From assembly GCF_030823405.1 (NCBI RefSeq), contig NZ_JAUSXC010000001.1, positions 1,409,001 through 1,473,000 of the forward strand: 64,000 nucleotides of DNA. The letters run 5' to 3'. The notes under the pieces were generated by a model that had not been told where the DNA came from, did not search any database, and was given only the letters and a program-made list of their open reading frames with translations. Position numbers and translations under genes: made by a program. Of this stretch, positions 43,856 to 53,052 are shown in pieces (the stretch's first letter is position 1; every line of letters begins with the position of its first letter). This DNA comes from Chryseobacterium ginsenosidimutans (lineage in GTDB: Bacteria > Bacteroidota > Bacteroidia > Flavobacteriales > Weeksellaceae).

Positions 43856-44695
43856 TTACCTTCGTTTTTCAAATAACCATTTAGGAATTTCATCTGTTAC
43901 CAAAAACGGAATGACAATATTGTTATGATTAAGATTGGTGAATGTGGTAAAAATCAAATTTTGGTCAGTATGAAGTTTGTGATACAGTTCAACGCTGCCG
44001 ATATATGGGTTTTCATTATCCTTTTCTCCGTGAATTAACCAGATGTTTTTTCCTTTAATTTTATTAAGATTCGACAGATCCGGAACGGCAGCAACAGAAA
44101 CAACGGCCGCAAATGTATCAGGCTGCAAATTCATAAGATTTTGAGCAGTGGAGCCGCCCATTGAATACCCGATCAGATAAATTCTGTTTTTATCAATATT
44201 CGGGTATTCTTTTTTGAGATCTTTAACCAATTTCAATAAAGCCACAACCTCGTTGGATGGTTTTGAAACCTGAATTCCTTCTTTATCAGTCTCATAATTT
44301 GTGGAGCGTTTATTGAATTGCGGCGCTACGACATAACAAGGATACTTTTCATAAATTTCATCCCGCAGCCACATTTTAGCGAATGGCTCAAGCTGATTTT
44401 CATTATCATTTCCGATTCTTGTAGAATTGTGAAAGGTAATCACCAACGGGAATTTTTCATTTTTACTGTTATTTTTAGGCGTTAAAAGTCTGTATGGAAT
44501 GTTAATCTCATTTTTTTCAAATATTTTCTTTTGAAATTTATCGGTATTTAAACTGTTTAATAATTTTCTATTATTCAAAAAGGTAAGACTGTCCACTTCT
44601 GTATCCCGGAATTCTTTCTTTTGTCCAAAAGCTTGATTGATGGTAAAAATCAATAAAAGGATGATTGAAATTTGACTAATTTTTCTTTTAAGCAT
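43856..44695 (-). CDS. exported alpha/beta hydrolase (predicted esterase/peptidase)
   Basis: The 279-residue product has a signal peptide (1-24, ending AFGQ) and one alpha/beta hydrolase domain. The nucleophile Ser178 lies in GYSMGGS; WLIHGEKDNENPY supplies the acid and LNHNNI near the C-terminus the histidine. The domain resembles the prolyl oligopeptidase/dienelactone hydrolase group and feruloyl esterase-like predicted peptidases. It acts outside the cytoplasm; the substrate is unknown. Confidence 0.8.
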   Translation of the reverse strand: MLKRKISQISIILLLIFTINQAFGQKKEFRDTEVDSLTFLNNRKLLNSLNTDKFQKKIFEKNEINIPYRLLTPKNNSKNEKFPLVITFHNSTRIGNDNENQLEPFAKMWLRDEIYEKYPCYVVAPQFNKRSTNYETDKEGIQVSKPSNEVVALLKLVKDLKKEYPNIDKNRIYLIGYSMGGSTAQNLMNLQPDTFAAVVSVAAVPDLSNLNKIKGKNIWLIHGEKDNENPYIGSVELYHKLHTDQNLIFTTFTNLNHNNIVIPFLVTDEIPKWLFEKRR

Positions 44696-44743
44696 GGTGT
44701 TTGTGAAATTTCGCAGCGGTATTTGATAATGATTAAAGATTAT

Positions 44744-44778
44744 TTTAAACCAGAAAGCACTTTACCTTCTGGTTTAAA
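44744..44778. repeat. 12-bp perfect inverted repeat, possible terminator
   Basis: TTTAAACCAGAA (44744-44755) and TTCTGGTTTAAA (44767-44778) pair perfectly around 11 bases. It lies between two reverse-strand genes (gap 44696-44960) and may end transcription of the upstream serine hydrolase gene. Confidence 0.5.
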
Positions 44779-44960
44779 TTCTATTTCGTCCTACCAACGC
44801 TCGTGCAATTTATTATTTTCATAAAGTTAAGATATAATAATTTTAATTCAAAATACAGTTGCTATCCTTTTCATATTTACAATCATCATAACCTGTTCTT
44901 TTTTCTCGTTCTTATTTTTTTTCATAGTTTATTACTTATTAAATTGATTTTGATAGATTG

Positions 44961-46418
44961 TTATTCTACTTTATTAATGATGCTAATTGTGTGAGTCAAG
45001 CCATCTCTTTGTAATATTACTGAACTTGCTTTCCCATCAGTAAACTCAAATTTCAATAAGTTCGGATAGTCAATTAATTTGAATAAGCCATTTTTCAAAT
45101 ACACCAACTCGTTTTCATTTCCACTTCTAAAGTGATCCAAAATCATAGATTCTATATAAAGACGGTTGTTTTTTTCTACGATTTTGGTTTCCATTTTCTG
45201 TCCGTACAGGAAATCGTCGTACGTTCCGATGAGTTTTTCTTTTAAGCCTGAAGGTATTTCCTGAGTTTCCCCGTTATTGAAATCTCCTTTCCAGTTCATC
45301 AATTTCAGAATTGTTTTCTGTGTTCGTTCCATCACAGGAAAACGATTTGGTTTTTCTCCGTTGGCAAGAAATGAAAATCCGTTCCCGTCTTTCATTGTAC
45401 CCATAACATTCCCACCAACGCCGGTGTTGGAACCATTGCAGGCAAACCAATCATAATTGTTGTAAGCAAAAGATTTTTGCCAACCGTAACTCCAACCGCC
45501 GACAGCATTTTTGAGAGCTGAAACTTCTGTCACTTTTTTTGCCACATTGTGAGAAATCACTTTGTTGTTTTTATTGAGCAAAGCATTTTGAATCTCGATG
45601 GTAATGATTGCTAATTCTTTCGGAGTTGACCAAAGTCCGGACGGTGCAACTTGTGGCGTAATCGGCAAACCTGTTTTAATCACTTTTCCGTCTTTATCAT
45701 GAACCAAAGCTACATTGGTCAGAAATCCTTTTTCATTGGGTTGAATCATCGTCGTGTTTTTTAAACCAAGCGGAGCGAAAATGTATTTTTTTGCAAGTTC
45801 AGCAATTGGCTTTTTAAACTTGTCTTCCAAAGCCATTTGGATGATTGTGTATCCGCCACCGCTGTATTGCCAATCGGTTCCCGGCTCGAAAAGGAATTCG
45901 ATTTCTTTATCATATCTCGGTATTTTTCCCATTAAACTTTCTTCCAGAGTTGGAATTTTTTCGCCTTCATAATGGTCTTCAAAACCATCCTGAGTTGTTC
46001 CTGCTGTATGATTCAGGAATTGTCTCCAAGTTGGGTTGGTCTTTTCTGTGAATTTACTTTTTGGTAAATGCCATCTTTTTAGAGCATTATCAATCGGGTC
46101 ATCAAGATTGAGTAATCCTTTTTCTTCCAACATATAGCAAAGAAGTGCTGTGATTGGTTTTGAAATAGAAGCTGTAGAGAAAGCGGTGTTTTCATCAATT
46201 TTTTCCGGAGAATTTGCAGATTTTACTCCAAATTGTTTTGAATAGACAATCTTGTAATTTTCAAAAACAACCACACTGAATCCGGGAAGTTTGTATTTTT
46301 CCAATTGTTCTTCGATTTTCAGACTGTCAGTAAGAAAGCTGTAATCTTTTTTCTGAGCAAAAACCTGAGAGCTTATCATTAGTAATAAAAAAAAGCTGGT
46401 GTAAAAAATAGTTTTCAT
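44961..46418 (-). CDS. exported serine hydrolase, class C beta-lactamase family
   Basis: From the ATG at 46418 the protein has 485 residues: signal peptide (1-22, ending VFAQ), beta-lactamase-like domain with the S84-x-x-K87 motif (ASISKPITA) and Y185-S-G (QYSGGGY), and a C-terminal domain of about 100 residues. Family members include D-aminopeptidases, esterases and PBP-like proteins, and true beta-lactamases are a minority. An in-frame start 13 codons upstream is possible, but the signal peptide favours 46418. It lies downstream of a reverse-strand AraC-type regulator gene. Confidence 0.85.
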   Translation of the reverse strand: MKTIFYTSFFLLLMISSQVFAQKKDYSFLTDSLKIEEQLEKYKLPGFSVVVFENYKIVYSKQFGVKSANSPEKIDENTAFSTASISKPITALLCYMLEEKGLLNLDDPIDNALKRWHLPKSKFTEKTNPTWRQFLNHTAGTTQDGFEDHYEGEKIPTLEESLMGKIPRYDKEIEFLFEPGTDWQYSGGGYTIIQMALEDKFKKPIAELAKKYIFAPLGLKNTTMIQPNEKGFLTNVALVHDKDGKVIKTGLPITPQVAPSGLWSTPKELAIITIEIQNALLNKNNKVISHNVAKKVTEVSALKNAVGGWSYGWQKSFAYNNYDWFACNGSNTGVGGNVMGTMKDGNGFSFLANGEKPNRFPVMERTQKTILKLMNWKGDFNNGETQEIPSGLKEKLIGTYDDFLYGQKMETKIVEKNNRLYIESMILDHFRSGNENELVYLKNGLFKLIDYPNLLKFEFTDGKASSVILQRDGLTHTISIINKVE

Positions 46419-46572
46419 TGTATCGTTATTTAATGGTTGATCAATATTTCGATACAAAGATGTGGAAGTGATAAGTCTTATGCGACCGAGTAAGTGTATT
46501 CGGCCACATTTTGTAAAAAGAATGAGTAGGAATCATTAAATCGAGAAGTACGAGTAATTACAAAAGTTTGTT

Positions 46573-47697
46573 TTACAGTATTTTGCGATATTCTGTCGGC
46601 GTGTTTCCTGTGTGTTTTTTAAAAGCAGTATTGAAGGAAGATTTTGAATTAAAACCAACTTCATACAAAATTTCAAGAATTGTAACCTTTGATTTTGATT
46701 GATCTTTCAGAATTTCCATTGCATTTTCGATACGGTATGTATTCACAAAATCATAAAAATGCTGTCCCAACTGATGATTGACCAAAACCGATAATTCCCG
46801 AACCGGAACATCAATCGCATTCGCAATATCCTGAATCGTCAAGGCAGGATTTAAAAATGGCTTTTCGGCTGCCATATATTTTTTCAATTTCGAGAGATCT
46901 TCATTCAGCGTTTCCGGCTCGATATTTTTCTCTTCCAAAATCAAATCAGAAACAAGCTTCAATTTAGAATCAATATTTCTGAAAAGTCCGGGATTATTCA
47001 GCGCTTTATACAGATACCAACAAATGATGAAAGGTTGCAAGGCGAGAATCCCAAATTTAATCCAATCTGAAATGTAAGGATAATCTGAAAATTTGAAAAT
47101 ATTCTTTAAAATAACAATCAGATAAAGTGCAGTGAGAATACTCGCAAACTGAAAAAGCCAGTTGTAAGAATTACTTTTGCCGCCCGAATTATTTTCAAGA
47201 TAAAGCTTTTTTACTTTTCTTAACAATATAAAAACTGCCGTAAAATAGATTGAAATTTGAAAATGAAAGAGCCAATGAATAAATTTTAACTCGATCATAT
47301 TTTGACGATTAATGATGAAATTAATCTTAGAATCTAAGTCGACTGCATAAAAACGAGGTACGAAAGCAAGGTTCACCACCAAAAAAGGAATCAGATGAAC
47401 GAGATATTCCGGTTTCCACTTAAAATCGTAATAACAAACCGACAAAACATACAAATAAAAAGTAGGGATTTGCAAAAACGCAAGTGTAGTCCTGAATATT
47501 CCAAGATTCGATGGCCCATCTGTAAATTGACTGATTAATGGTTCGCTCGTATCAATCGCACTAATCAGCAGGAAACAAGCAAAAATACGGTTGCTGGTTT
47601 TGTTCGCTGTCTTTACTGTCAACAGAAAAAACGCCAAAAAAAATGAAATGAACAGAGAGAGTACTGTCACAATACTTAATAAATTCATCTTATCCAT
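46573..47697 (-). CDS. AraC family regulator with membrane-spanning N-terminus
   Basis: The 374-residue protein has about seven hydrophobic membrane segments in residues 5-225 and a C-terminal AraC-type helix-turn-helix domain (about 275-374, ending VGFNSKSSFNTAFKKHTGNTPTEYRKIL). Such membrane-bound AraC proteins are common in Bacteroidetes and may read an outer signal directly. It is encoded upstream of the serine hydrolase gene on the same strand, about 150 bp apart, and is a plausible regulator of it. Confidence 0.85.
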   Translation of the reverse strand: MDKMNLLSIVTVLSLFISFFLAFFLLTVKTANKTSNRIFACFLLISAIDTSEPLISQFTDGPSNLGIFRTTLAFLQIPTFYLYVLSVCYYDFKWKPEYLVHLIPFLVVNLAFVPRFYAVDLDSKINFIINRQNMIELKFIHWLFHFQISIYFTAVFILLRKVKKLYLENNSGGKSNSYNWLFQFASILTALYLIVILKNIFKFSDYPYISDWIKFGILALQPFIICWYLYKALNNPGLFRNIDSKLKLVSDLILEEKNIEPETLNEDLSKLKKYMAAEKPFLNPALTIQDIANAIDVPVRELSVLVNHQLGQHFYDFVNTYRIENAMEILKDQSKSKVTILEILYEVGFNSKSSFNTAFKKHTGNTPTEYRKIL

Positions 47698-47802
47698 TCA
47701 TGGCTTTTTATTCAATCGGACAAAAATAGGAATAAAGTTGATTTTCTGTGGTTTTTATATACAATTAATATAAACTTCAATTAAAATTATAATTCCAAGT
47801 TA

Positions 47803-47834
47803 AAAAAAAGAGCCTTTGAAAATTCAAAAGCTCT
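47803..47834 (-). terminator. terminator after M3 peptidase gene (reverse strand)
   Basis: On the reverse strand AGAGCTTTTGA pairs with TCAAAGGCTCT with one wobble and is followed by a run of T. Confidence 0.8.
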
Positions 47835-47843
47835 AATTATATT

Positions 47844-49862
47844 TTACCCAAACGCCCTCTTCAGCAAACTTTCCACTTTCGGTTCGCTTCCCCTGAAACT
47901 CTTATACAATTCCATCGGATCTTTTGTACCGCCGGAAGAAAGAACAACTTTATATTTTGCAGCAATTTCAGAATTGAAAATTCCGTTTTCTTTAAAATAC
48001 TGGAAAGCATCGGCATCCAGAACTTCCGCCCATTTGTAAGAATAATATCCCGCAGAATATCCACCCTGGAAAATGTGTGAAAAACTCGGACTCATCGCTG
48101 TTTCAGGATTTGCCGGGTATAATTGTGTTGCTTTTGTATATTGGTCTTCAAATTCTTTTACTGTTTCATTGGCCAGTTCCGCAACTTTCGTGTGGTAATT
48201 CATATCCAACAATCCGAAACCAATCTGTCTCATGGTTTGATATCCTTCCATAAAGTTTTTCGACTGAGCAATTTTCTCAATTTTCTCGTCCGGTAAAATT
48301 TCTCCTGTTTTGTAATGTTTGGCGAAAGTTTTTAAGAATTCCGGCTCATAACAGAAATTTTCAAGAAATTGAGAAGGCAATTCCACAAAATCCCATTTTA
48401 CAGAAGTTCCCGAAAGGGTAGGATATTGTGTGTTGGCTAACATTCCGTGAAGCGCATGGCCAAATTCATGGAACAAAGTCGTCACTTCTTGAAACGTCAA
48501 TAAACTCGGTGTATCTTTTGTCGGTTTGCTAAAATTACAGACAATGGAAATATGCGGACGGGAATTTTCACCATCTTTTTGATACTGGCTTTTGTAGCTC
48601 GTCATCCAAGCTCCGGCTCTTTTGCCTTTTCTCGGAAAATAATCTACGTATAATAAAGATTTATAGTCGCCGTTTTCTTTCACCTCATACACTTTTACGT
48701 CTTCATGATATTTCGGAATGTCATTTCTTTCTTCAAAAGTTAATCCGAATAATGTTTTTGCCAACCCAAAAACGGCATCCTGAACCTGATTCAACGGGAA
48801 GTAAGGTTTTAATTCTTCATCATTCAGATCATATTTTGCTTTACGAAGTTTTTCGGCATAAAAAGCGTGGTCGTAAGCGTGTATTTCATCAATTCCATCA
48901 GCTTTTGCCAAAGATCGTAGTTCTTCGATTTCTTTTTCTGCGTAAGGTTTTGCTTTGGTTAGCAATTCATTTAAAAAATCCAGCACTTTTGTCGGAGATT
49001 TTGCCATTCTTTCTTCCAAAACATAATCTGCATAATTGCTATAACCTAATAATTCTGCTTTTTGCTGTTTTAAGGTAAGAAGCTCTTTTATTAAATTCTG
49101 ATTGTCAAATTCGCCGCCGTCGAAAGATTTTTTACCGTTGGCCAGTGCGATTTCTTTTCTTAATTCACGATTTTCAGCATACGTCATGAACGGAATGTAA
49201 CTTGGATACTGCAAGGTCACCACCCAGCCTTCCAGATTTCTTTCTTTTGCTTCTTCGGCATATTGTTCCAAAATAGCATCCGGAATTCCCGCCAAATCTT
49301 CTTTCTGAGTAATATGTTTGAAATAATTATTCGTTGAGGCCAACACATTTTGTCCGAACTGAAGCGATTTTAAAGACAAATCCATACTGATTTTCTTTAG
49401 TTTCTCTTTGTCTTCTTCATTTAGTAATGCACCGCTTCTCACAAATCCTTTGTAGGTTTCATTCAAAAGCATTTGCTGTTCTTCATTCAGATGATAGTTC
49501 TCTTTTTCGTCGTACACTTTTTTTATTTTGTTGAAAAGTGCTTCGTTTTGAGAAATTTTTGAAGAATATTCGGTTAAAATCGGAGAAACTTCCTGAGCGA
49601 TTTGCTGCAATTCGTCACTCGTTTCAGCAGAATTTAAATTGAAAAATATATTGGAAGCCAAATCCAGCTGTTCACCCGAATATGCTAATGCCTCAATCAC
49701 ATTTTCGAAAGTCGGTTCTTCGGTATTGTTGACGATTGCATTGATTTCTTCTTCTGATTTTTGAATTAATTCCTTAAAAGCAGGAAGATAATCTTCATTT
49801 TTAATCGTATTGAATGGTGCGGAATGATATGGCGTGTTAAATTTTTCAGTTAAAATATTCAT
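47844..49862 (-). CDS. M3 family metallopeptidase (Dcp / oligopeptidase A-like)
   Basis: The 672-residue enzyme has the M3 zinc motif HEFGH at 465-469 (TTLFHEFGHALHGML) and the third ligand E494 in DFVELPSQ. No signal peptide is seen, which suggests a cytosolic enzyme such as oligopeptidase A or peptidyl-dipeptidase; which of the two cannot be fixed here. The second half also has the QGGYSAGYYSYKWAEVL block conserved in Dcp. It is a single-gene unit. Confidence 0.92.
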   Translation of the reverse strand: MNILTEKFNTPYHSAPFNTIKNEDYLPAFKELIQKSEEEINAIVNNTEEPTFENVIEALAYSGEQLDLASNIFFNLNSAETSDELQQIAQEVSPILTEYSSKISQNEALFNKIKKVYDEKENYHLNEEQQMLLNETYKGFVRSGALLNEEDKEKLKKISMDLSLKSLQFGQNVLASTNNYFKHITQKEDLAGIPDAILEQYAEEAKERNLEGWVVTLQYPSYIPFMTYAENRELRKEIALANGKKSFDGGEFDNQNLIKELLTLKQQKAELLGYSNYADYVLEERMAKSPTKVLDFLNELLTKAKPYAEKEIEELRSLAKADGIDEIHAYDHAFYAEKLRKAKYDLNDEELKPYFPLNQVQDAVFGLAKTLFGLTFEERNDIPKYHEDVKVYEVKENGDYKSLLYVDYFPRKGKRAGAWMTSYKSQYQKDGENSRPHISIVCNFSKPTKDTPSLLTFQEVTTLFHEFGHALHGMLANTQYPTLSGTSVKWDFVELPSQFLENFCYEPEFLKTFAKHYKTGEILPDEKIEKIAQSKNFMEGYQTMRQIGFGLLDMNYHTKVAELANETVKEFEDQYTKATQLYPANPETAMSPSFSHIFQGGYSAGYYSYKWAEVLDADAFQYFKENGIFNSEIAAKYKVVLSSGGTKDPMELYKSFRGSEPKVESLLKRAFG

Positions 49863-50074
49863 ATTCTAATTTTTAATTAATGTAAATTTAATGATTCTGA
49901 TGAATCGACAGCGAAAATGCTCAAAAATGATGCCTGAATAAGAAGGTGTGACAAAATGGTTTGTATCGAATAATCTTGTCATATGCAAAGTTGAGATGAG
50001 GTGGGATTGACTAATTTTGACAGCAGTGATATACTTATTAATGTTGAAAAATTTAAACTCTAAATAGCTAAACT

Positions 50075-50608
50075 ATGAAAACAATCTTAAAAATTCTTGG
50101 TGTAATTATCCTTTTAATTATTGTGTATGCTGTAATCGCCATGTTGGCTTTCGGCAAAGATTATCATTATGAAAAATCAATAGTAATTAATGCTCCTAAA
50201 GAAAAAGTCTGGCAGCAGATAAGCTCTATGAAAGCTTTTAACCAGTGGAATCCGTGGATGAAATTAGATAAAACGATGAAAATCACGTATACCGGAAATG
50301 CCGGAGAGGTAGGAGATAAATACTGCTGGGACAGTAAAAATGATGATGCAGGAGCGGGTTGTCAGGAAATTAAAGAATTAGTTTTAAACGAAAAGCAAAA
50401 AACAGAAATGACTTTTATAAAACCTTTTGAAGGTCAGGCAACCTCTGAAATCGTTTTGTCTCCTGTAGGTAACGCTACAAAAGTAACCTGGACCATGGAT
50501 ACTGAGCAAGATCCTATGATGAAAATAATGAGACCAATGATGGATTATCAAATGGGAAAATCTTATGAAGAGGGTTTAAATAATTTGAAAGCGTTGGTAG
50601 AAAAATAA
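50075..50608 (+). CDS. SRPBCC family protein with N-terminal membrane helix
   Basis: The 177-residue protein has one N-terminal hydrophobic helix (residues 5-27) and a polyketide cyclase/SRPBCC domain starting SIVINAPKEKVWQQISSMKAFNQWNPWMKLD. It is probably anchored in the inner membrane with a hydrophobic ligand pocket. Function is unknown. It is a single-gene unit closed by a terminator. Confidence 0.8.
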   Translation: MKTILKILGVIILLIIVYAVIAMLAFGKDYHYEKSIVINAPKEKVWQQISSMKAFNQWNPWMKLDKTMKITYTGNAGEVGDKYCWDSKNDDAGAGCQEIKELVLNEKQKTEMTFIKPFEGQATSEIVLSPVGNATKVTWTMDTEQDPMMKIMRPMMDYQMGKSYEEGLNNLKALVEK

Positions 50609-50614
50609 AAATTT

Positions 50615-50640
50615 AGCCTTGTAGATTTTACAAGGCTTTG
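50615..50640 (+). terminator. terminator after SRPBCC gene
   Basis: AGCCTTGTA (50615-50623) pairs with TACAAGGCT (50629-50637) around GATTT. Confidence 0.75.
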
Positions 50641-50737
50641 TTATTTATTCTTTTTTACCGATTTCGTTGATGGAATTGTTTTTTTTGAAAAGCATAAATT
50701 ATTTAAAAAATATTATCTTTATATAAAGATTCGATTT

Positions 50738-51187
50738 ATGGAGAAGATAGTATTTGAGAAAAGCAACATAAGAAATTATGTAAAAAATGTGATTGCGGAA
50801 AAGATTGAAAAGCTTAAAAATTTTATTGAATTTACCTTAGAAGCAAGTCGCGACATCAAAAAAACTCCAAAGTATGACAGTATGAGAGAAGAAATGCAGG
50901 AGGAAATCTACCAAATGCAAAGACAGCTTGGAGCTTTAAATGATTTAAAAATAAATATGGCGAAAGTCTTAAATAAATCAACTCAAAGAGTTCAATTAGG
51001 CTCTTTGGTGATTACGAATAAGGCTCGTTTTTATATTTCGGTTTCGTTGGGAGAATTCTTTTTTGAAGGCGACAGATTCTACGCTATTTCTTCAGAAAGC
51101 CCAATGGCAAAAAAAATGATGGGAATGAAATCCGGCGATGAGTTTACTTTAAATAAGATACATCAAAAGATCATTGAAGTGATTTAA
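50738..51187 (+). CDS. GreA/GreB-like protein
   Basis: The 149-residue protein has an N-terminal helical, Lys/Glu-rich coiled coil (about 1-70) and a C-terminal FKBP-like domain like that of Gre factors, with ISSESPMAKKMMGMKSGDEFTLN near 114-136. The two acidic residues at the tip of the GreA coiled coil are not clearly present. It may bind in the secondary channel of RNA polymerase as a Gre-like regulator; annotation as an acyl carrier protein synthase in related genomes seems poorly based. Confidence 0.65.
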   Translation: MEKIVFEKSNIRNYVKNVIAEKIEKLKNFIEFTLEASRDIKKTPKYDSMREEMQEEIYQMQRQLGALNDLKINMAKVLNKSTQRVQLGSLVITNKARFYISVSLGEFFFEGDRFYAISSESPMAKKMMGMKSGDEFTLNKIHQKIIEVI

Positions 51188-51264
51188 TTATAGTTTTAGG
51201 GAACTTAATTACATTTTTTCATATTAAATTAATTAGAATAATAAAAAAATTACATTACATATTG

Positions 51265-51272
51265 TAATTTTG
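51265..51272 (+). promoter_or_regulatory. -7 promoter element of the nitroreductase gene
   Basis: TAATTTTG ends 5 bases before the ATG at 51278; probably a leaderless transcript. Confidence 0.5.
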
Positions 51273-51277
51273 TCTCT

Positions 51278-51787
51278 ATGAACAAAGCAGAAGTTTTAAA
51301 GGAAATTATAGAGCAAAGAAAGAGCATCTTTCCAAAAGATTATACAGACGCAGAAATTTCTCAGGAAATTCTTGATGAGATTTTAAATTCAGCGACATTT
51401 GCTCCCAATCATAAACGTACAAAACCTTGGCGTTTCAAAATATTCAAAGGGGAAGAAAAAGCAAGATTAGCTTTAGAAATGCAGTCTATTTACAAAAACT
51501 CTCAGCCAGAACATCTTTTTTTGGAGAAGAAATATAACGATATCGGTTTTAAAATCAACAAAGCTGATGCGGTAGTTTCTATTGTTGTTAATTTCAGCGG
51601 AATGGTTCCTGAGTGGGAAGAAATCGCGGCAGTTTCAATGGCGGTTCAGAATATGTACCTTACCTGTACTGCAAACGGAATCGGCTGTTATTGGAGCTCT
51701 CCGAAAATTGTAGATCAATTGAAAAATTCTTTAACAATCGAAGAAAATCAAAAGTGTTTGGGGCTTTTCTATATGGGAGTAATCTAA
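51278..51787 (+). CDS. nitroreductase family protein, C-terminus short
   Basis: The 169-residue protein has the FMN-binding opening IIEQRKSIFPKDYTD, the ATFAPNHKRTKPWRFKIF block and the AAVSMAVQNMYLTCTANGIGCYW region. It stops at GLFYMGVI, where relatives such as YdjA usually carry on for about 15-20 more residues that close over the FMN or dimer. The next gene begins 2 bases after the stop. The short end may be a true loss through rearrangement. Reaction: NAD(P)H-dependent reduction of nitro or quinone compounds, if still active. Confidence 0.8.
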   Translation: MNKAEVLKEIIEQRKSIFPKDYTDAEISQEILDEILNSATFAPNHKRTKPWRFKIFKGEEKARLALEMQSIYKNSQPEHLFLEKKYNDIGFKINKADAVVSIVVNFSGMVPEWEEIAAVSMAVQNMYLTCTANGIGCYWSSPKIVDQLKNSLTIEENQKCLGLFYMGVI

Positions 51788-51789
51788 AT

Positions 51790-52374
51790 ATGAAAAATAT
51801 TTACAAAAATTTTAATGAAGAAGATTTGATTGTTGCTTATCTATACATGATTGAGCATACAGGGAAAATTAATGAAGAGATGATTGAAGCGATAAATCTG
51901 AATTTCAATTATGATGAATTTCTAAGTAAAGCAAATAAAAGAACGCTATTAATAAAAGAAAAAGGAAGAATATCTTTTGAAGTCTATAGAATGGTAGAAA
52001 AAGGAGATGATTTACTTTTCATTATGGAAAGTATTTCATCACAAATTCTTAATGATAAAGAGCTTGAAGAATTTATTGTTCATAAGTTCAAAGGCTTTTC
52101 TTTGATAAAAGAAAACAAGACAATTGACCAGATTACTATTTACAAAAGTATTTTAGGGGTTTTTATTTCATCCATTATCGGACTTTTATTTTTTTTGATA
52201 TTTGTTTCAGTGACAAATATTTTTTCATTTTACTTGCTTATTCCTCTTTATATTGTTAATTACTTTATAATCAAATTTCTTACAGGTAAGACAAGGAGTA
52301 ATATTGTAGTGTTTTTAGCAGTTCTTATTTCTGTGATAATTTCAACAGTATCATTTTTGTTTTTTTTTACTTAA
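51790..52374 (+). CDS. hypothetical protein with C-terminal membrane segments
   Basis: This 194-residue protein is not recognised. The first 120 residues are polar and helical (MKNIYKNFNEEDLIVAYLYM...), followed by three or four membrane segments in 125-194 with a Phe/Ile-rich end. The ATG at 51790 lies 2 bases after the nitroreductase stop; the frame stays open upstream into that gene but without family support. No other gene shares a theme with it. It may have arrived together with the truncation of the nitroreductase. Confidence 0.6.
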   Translation: MKNIYKNFNEEDLIVAYLYMIEHTGKINEEMIEAINLNFNYDEFLSKANKRTLLIKEKGRISFEVYRMVEKGDDLLFIMESISSQILNDKELEEFIVHKFKGFSLIKENKTIDQITIYKSILGVFISSIIGLLFFLIFVSVTNIFSFYLLIPLYIVNYFIIKFLTGKTRSNIVVFLAVLISVIISTVSFLFFFT

Positions 52375-52424
52375 AATAATTATAAATTATCTTATTGCAG
52401 GTCTCCAATTTGGAAAAATTTGGT

Positions 52425-52432
52425 TATCTTTG
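52425..52432 (+). promoter_or_regulatory. -7 promoter element of rpsP-rimM
   Basis: TATCTTTG followed by CACTC, 48 bases before the rpsP start codon. Confidence 0.65.
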
Positions 52433-52480
52433 CACTCTTAAATATTTAACTGGGACGAGTTCCCATAAAATTCAAACATT

Positions 52481-53041
52481 ATGTCAGTAAAAATCAGATT
52501 ACAAAGACACGGTAAAAAAGGAAAACCTTTTTTCCACATCGTGGTTGCAGATTCTAGAGCTAGAAGAGATGGTAAATTCATCGAGAAGTTAGGAACTTAC
52601 AACCCAATTACTAACCCTGCGACTATCGATTTGAACGTTGATTCTGCTGTGAAGTGGTTAAACAACGGTGCTCAGCCAACTGATACTGCAAGAGCTATCC
52701 TTTCTTATAAAGGTGCACTTTACAAAAAACACTTACAAGGTGGTGTTGCTAAAGGAGCTTTTGATGAGGCTGAAGCTGAAAAAAGATTCAATGCTTGGTT
52801 AGAAGCTAAAGATTCTAAAGTACAAGGTAAAGTAGAAGGTTTGGTTCAGTCTAAAGCTGATGCTAAGAAAGCTGCTTTGGACGCTGAAGTAAAAGTAAAC
52901 GAAGCTAGAGTTGCTGCTGCTGCACAAGTTGAGGCTGATGCTAAAGCTGCTGAAGAAGCTGCAAACGCACCTGCTGAAGAAACTGTTGCTGAAGGAGAAG
53001 CTCCTGCGGCTGAATCTACAGAAGAAAACACTGAAGCTTAA
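52481..53041 (+). CDS. rpsP: 30S ribosomal protein S16 with long acidic tail
   Basis: The first 80 residues are S16 proper ([40 protein letters not shown]). A tail of about 100 residues follows, rich in Ala, Glu and Lys, ending in [13 protein letters not shown]16 is normally 80-90 residues; the tail is a lineage trait of Bacteroidetes. The product assembles early in the 30S subunit. rimM follows after 11 bases. Confidence 0.95.
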   Translation: MSVKIRLQRHGKKGKPFFHIVVADSRARRDGKFIEKLGTYNPITNPATIDLNVDSAVKWLNNGAQPTDTARAILSYKGALYKKHLQGGVAKGAFDEAEAEKRFNAWLEAKDSKVQGKVEGLVQSKADAKKAALDAEVKVNEARVAAAAQVEADAKAAEEAANAPAEETVAEGEAPAAESTEENTEA

Positions 53042-53052
53042 GAAAAACCGAT

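Noticed and set aside
44803..44994. A 63-codon forward frame in the gap at 44.8 kb
   Set aside because: Low-complexity Ile/Phe/Leu translation that overlaps the reverse-strand serine hydrolase 3' end; no promoter or family.
44961..46418. A true beta-lactamase resistance gene
   Set aside because: The SxxK and YSG motifs fit the broad serine hydrolase family, but the long C-terminal domain and lack of a clear KTG segment argue against a dedicated class C beta-lactamase.
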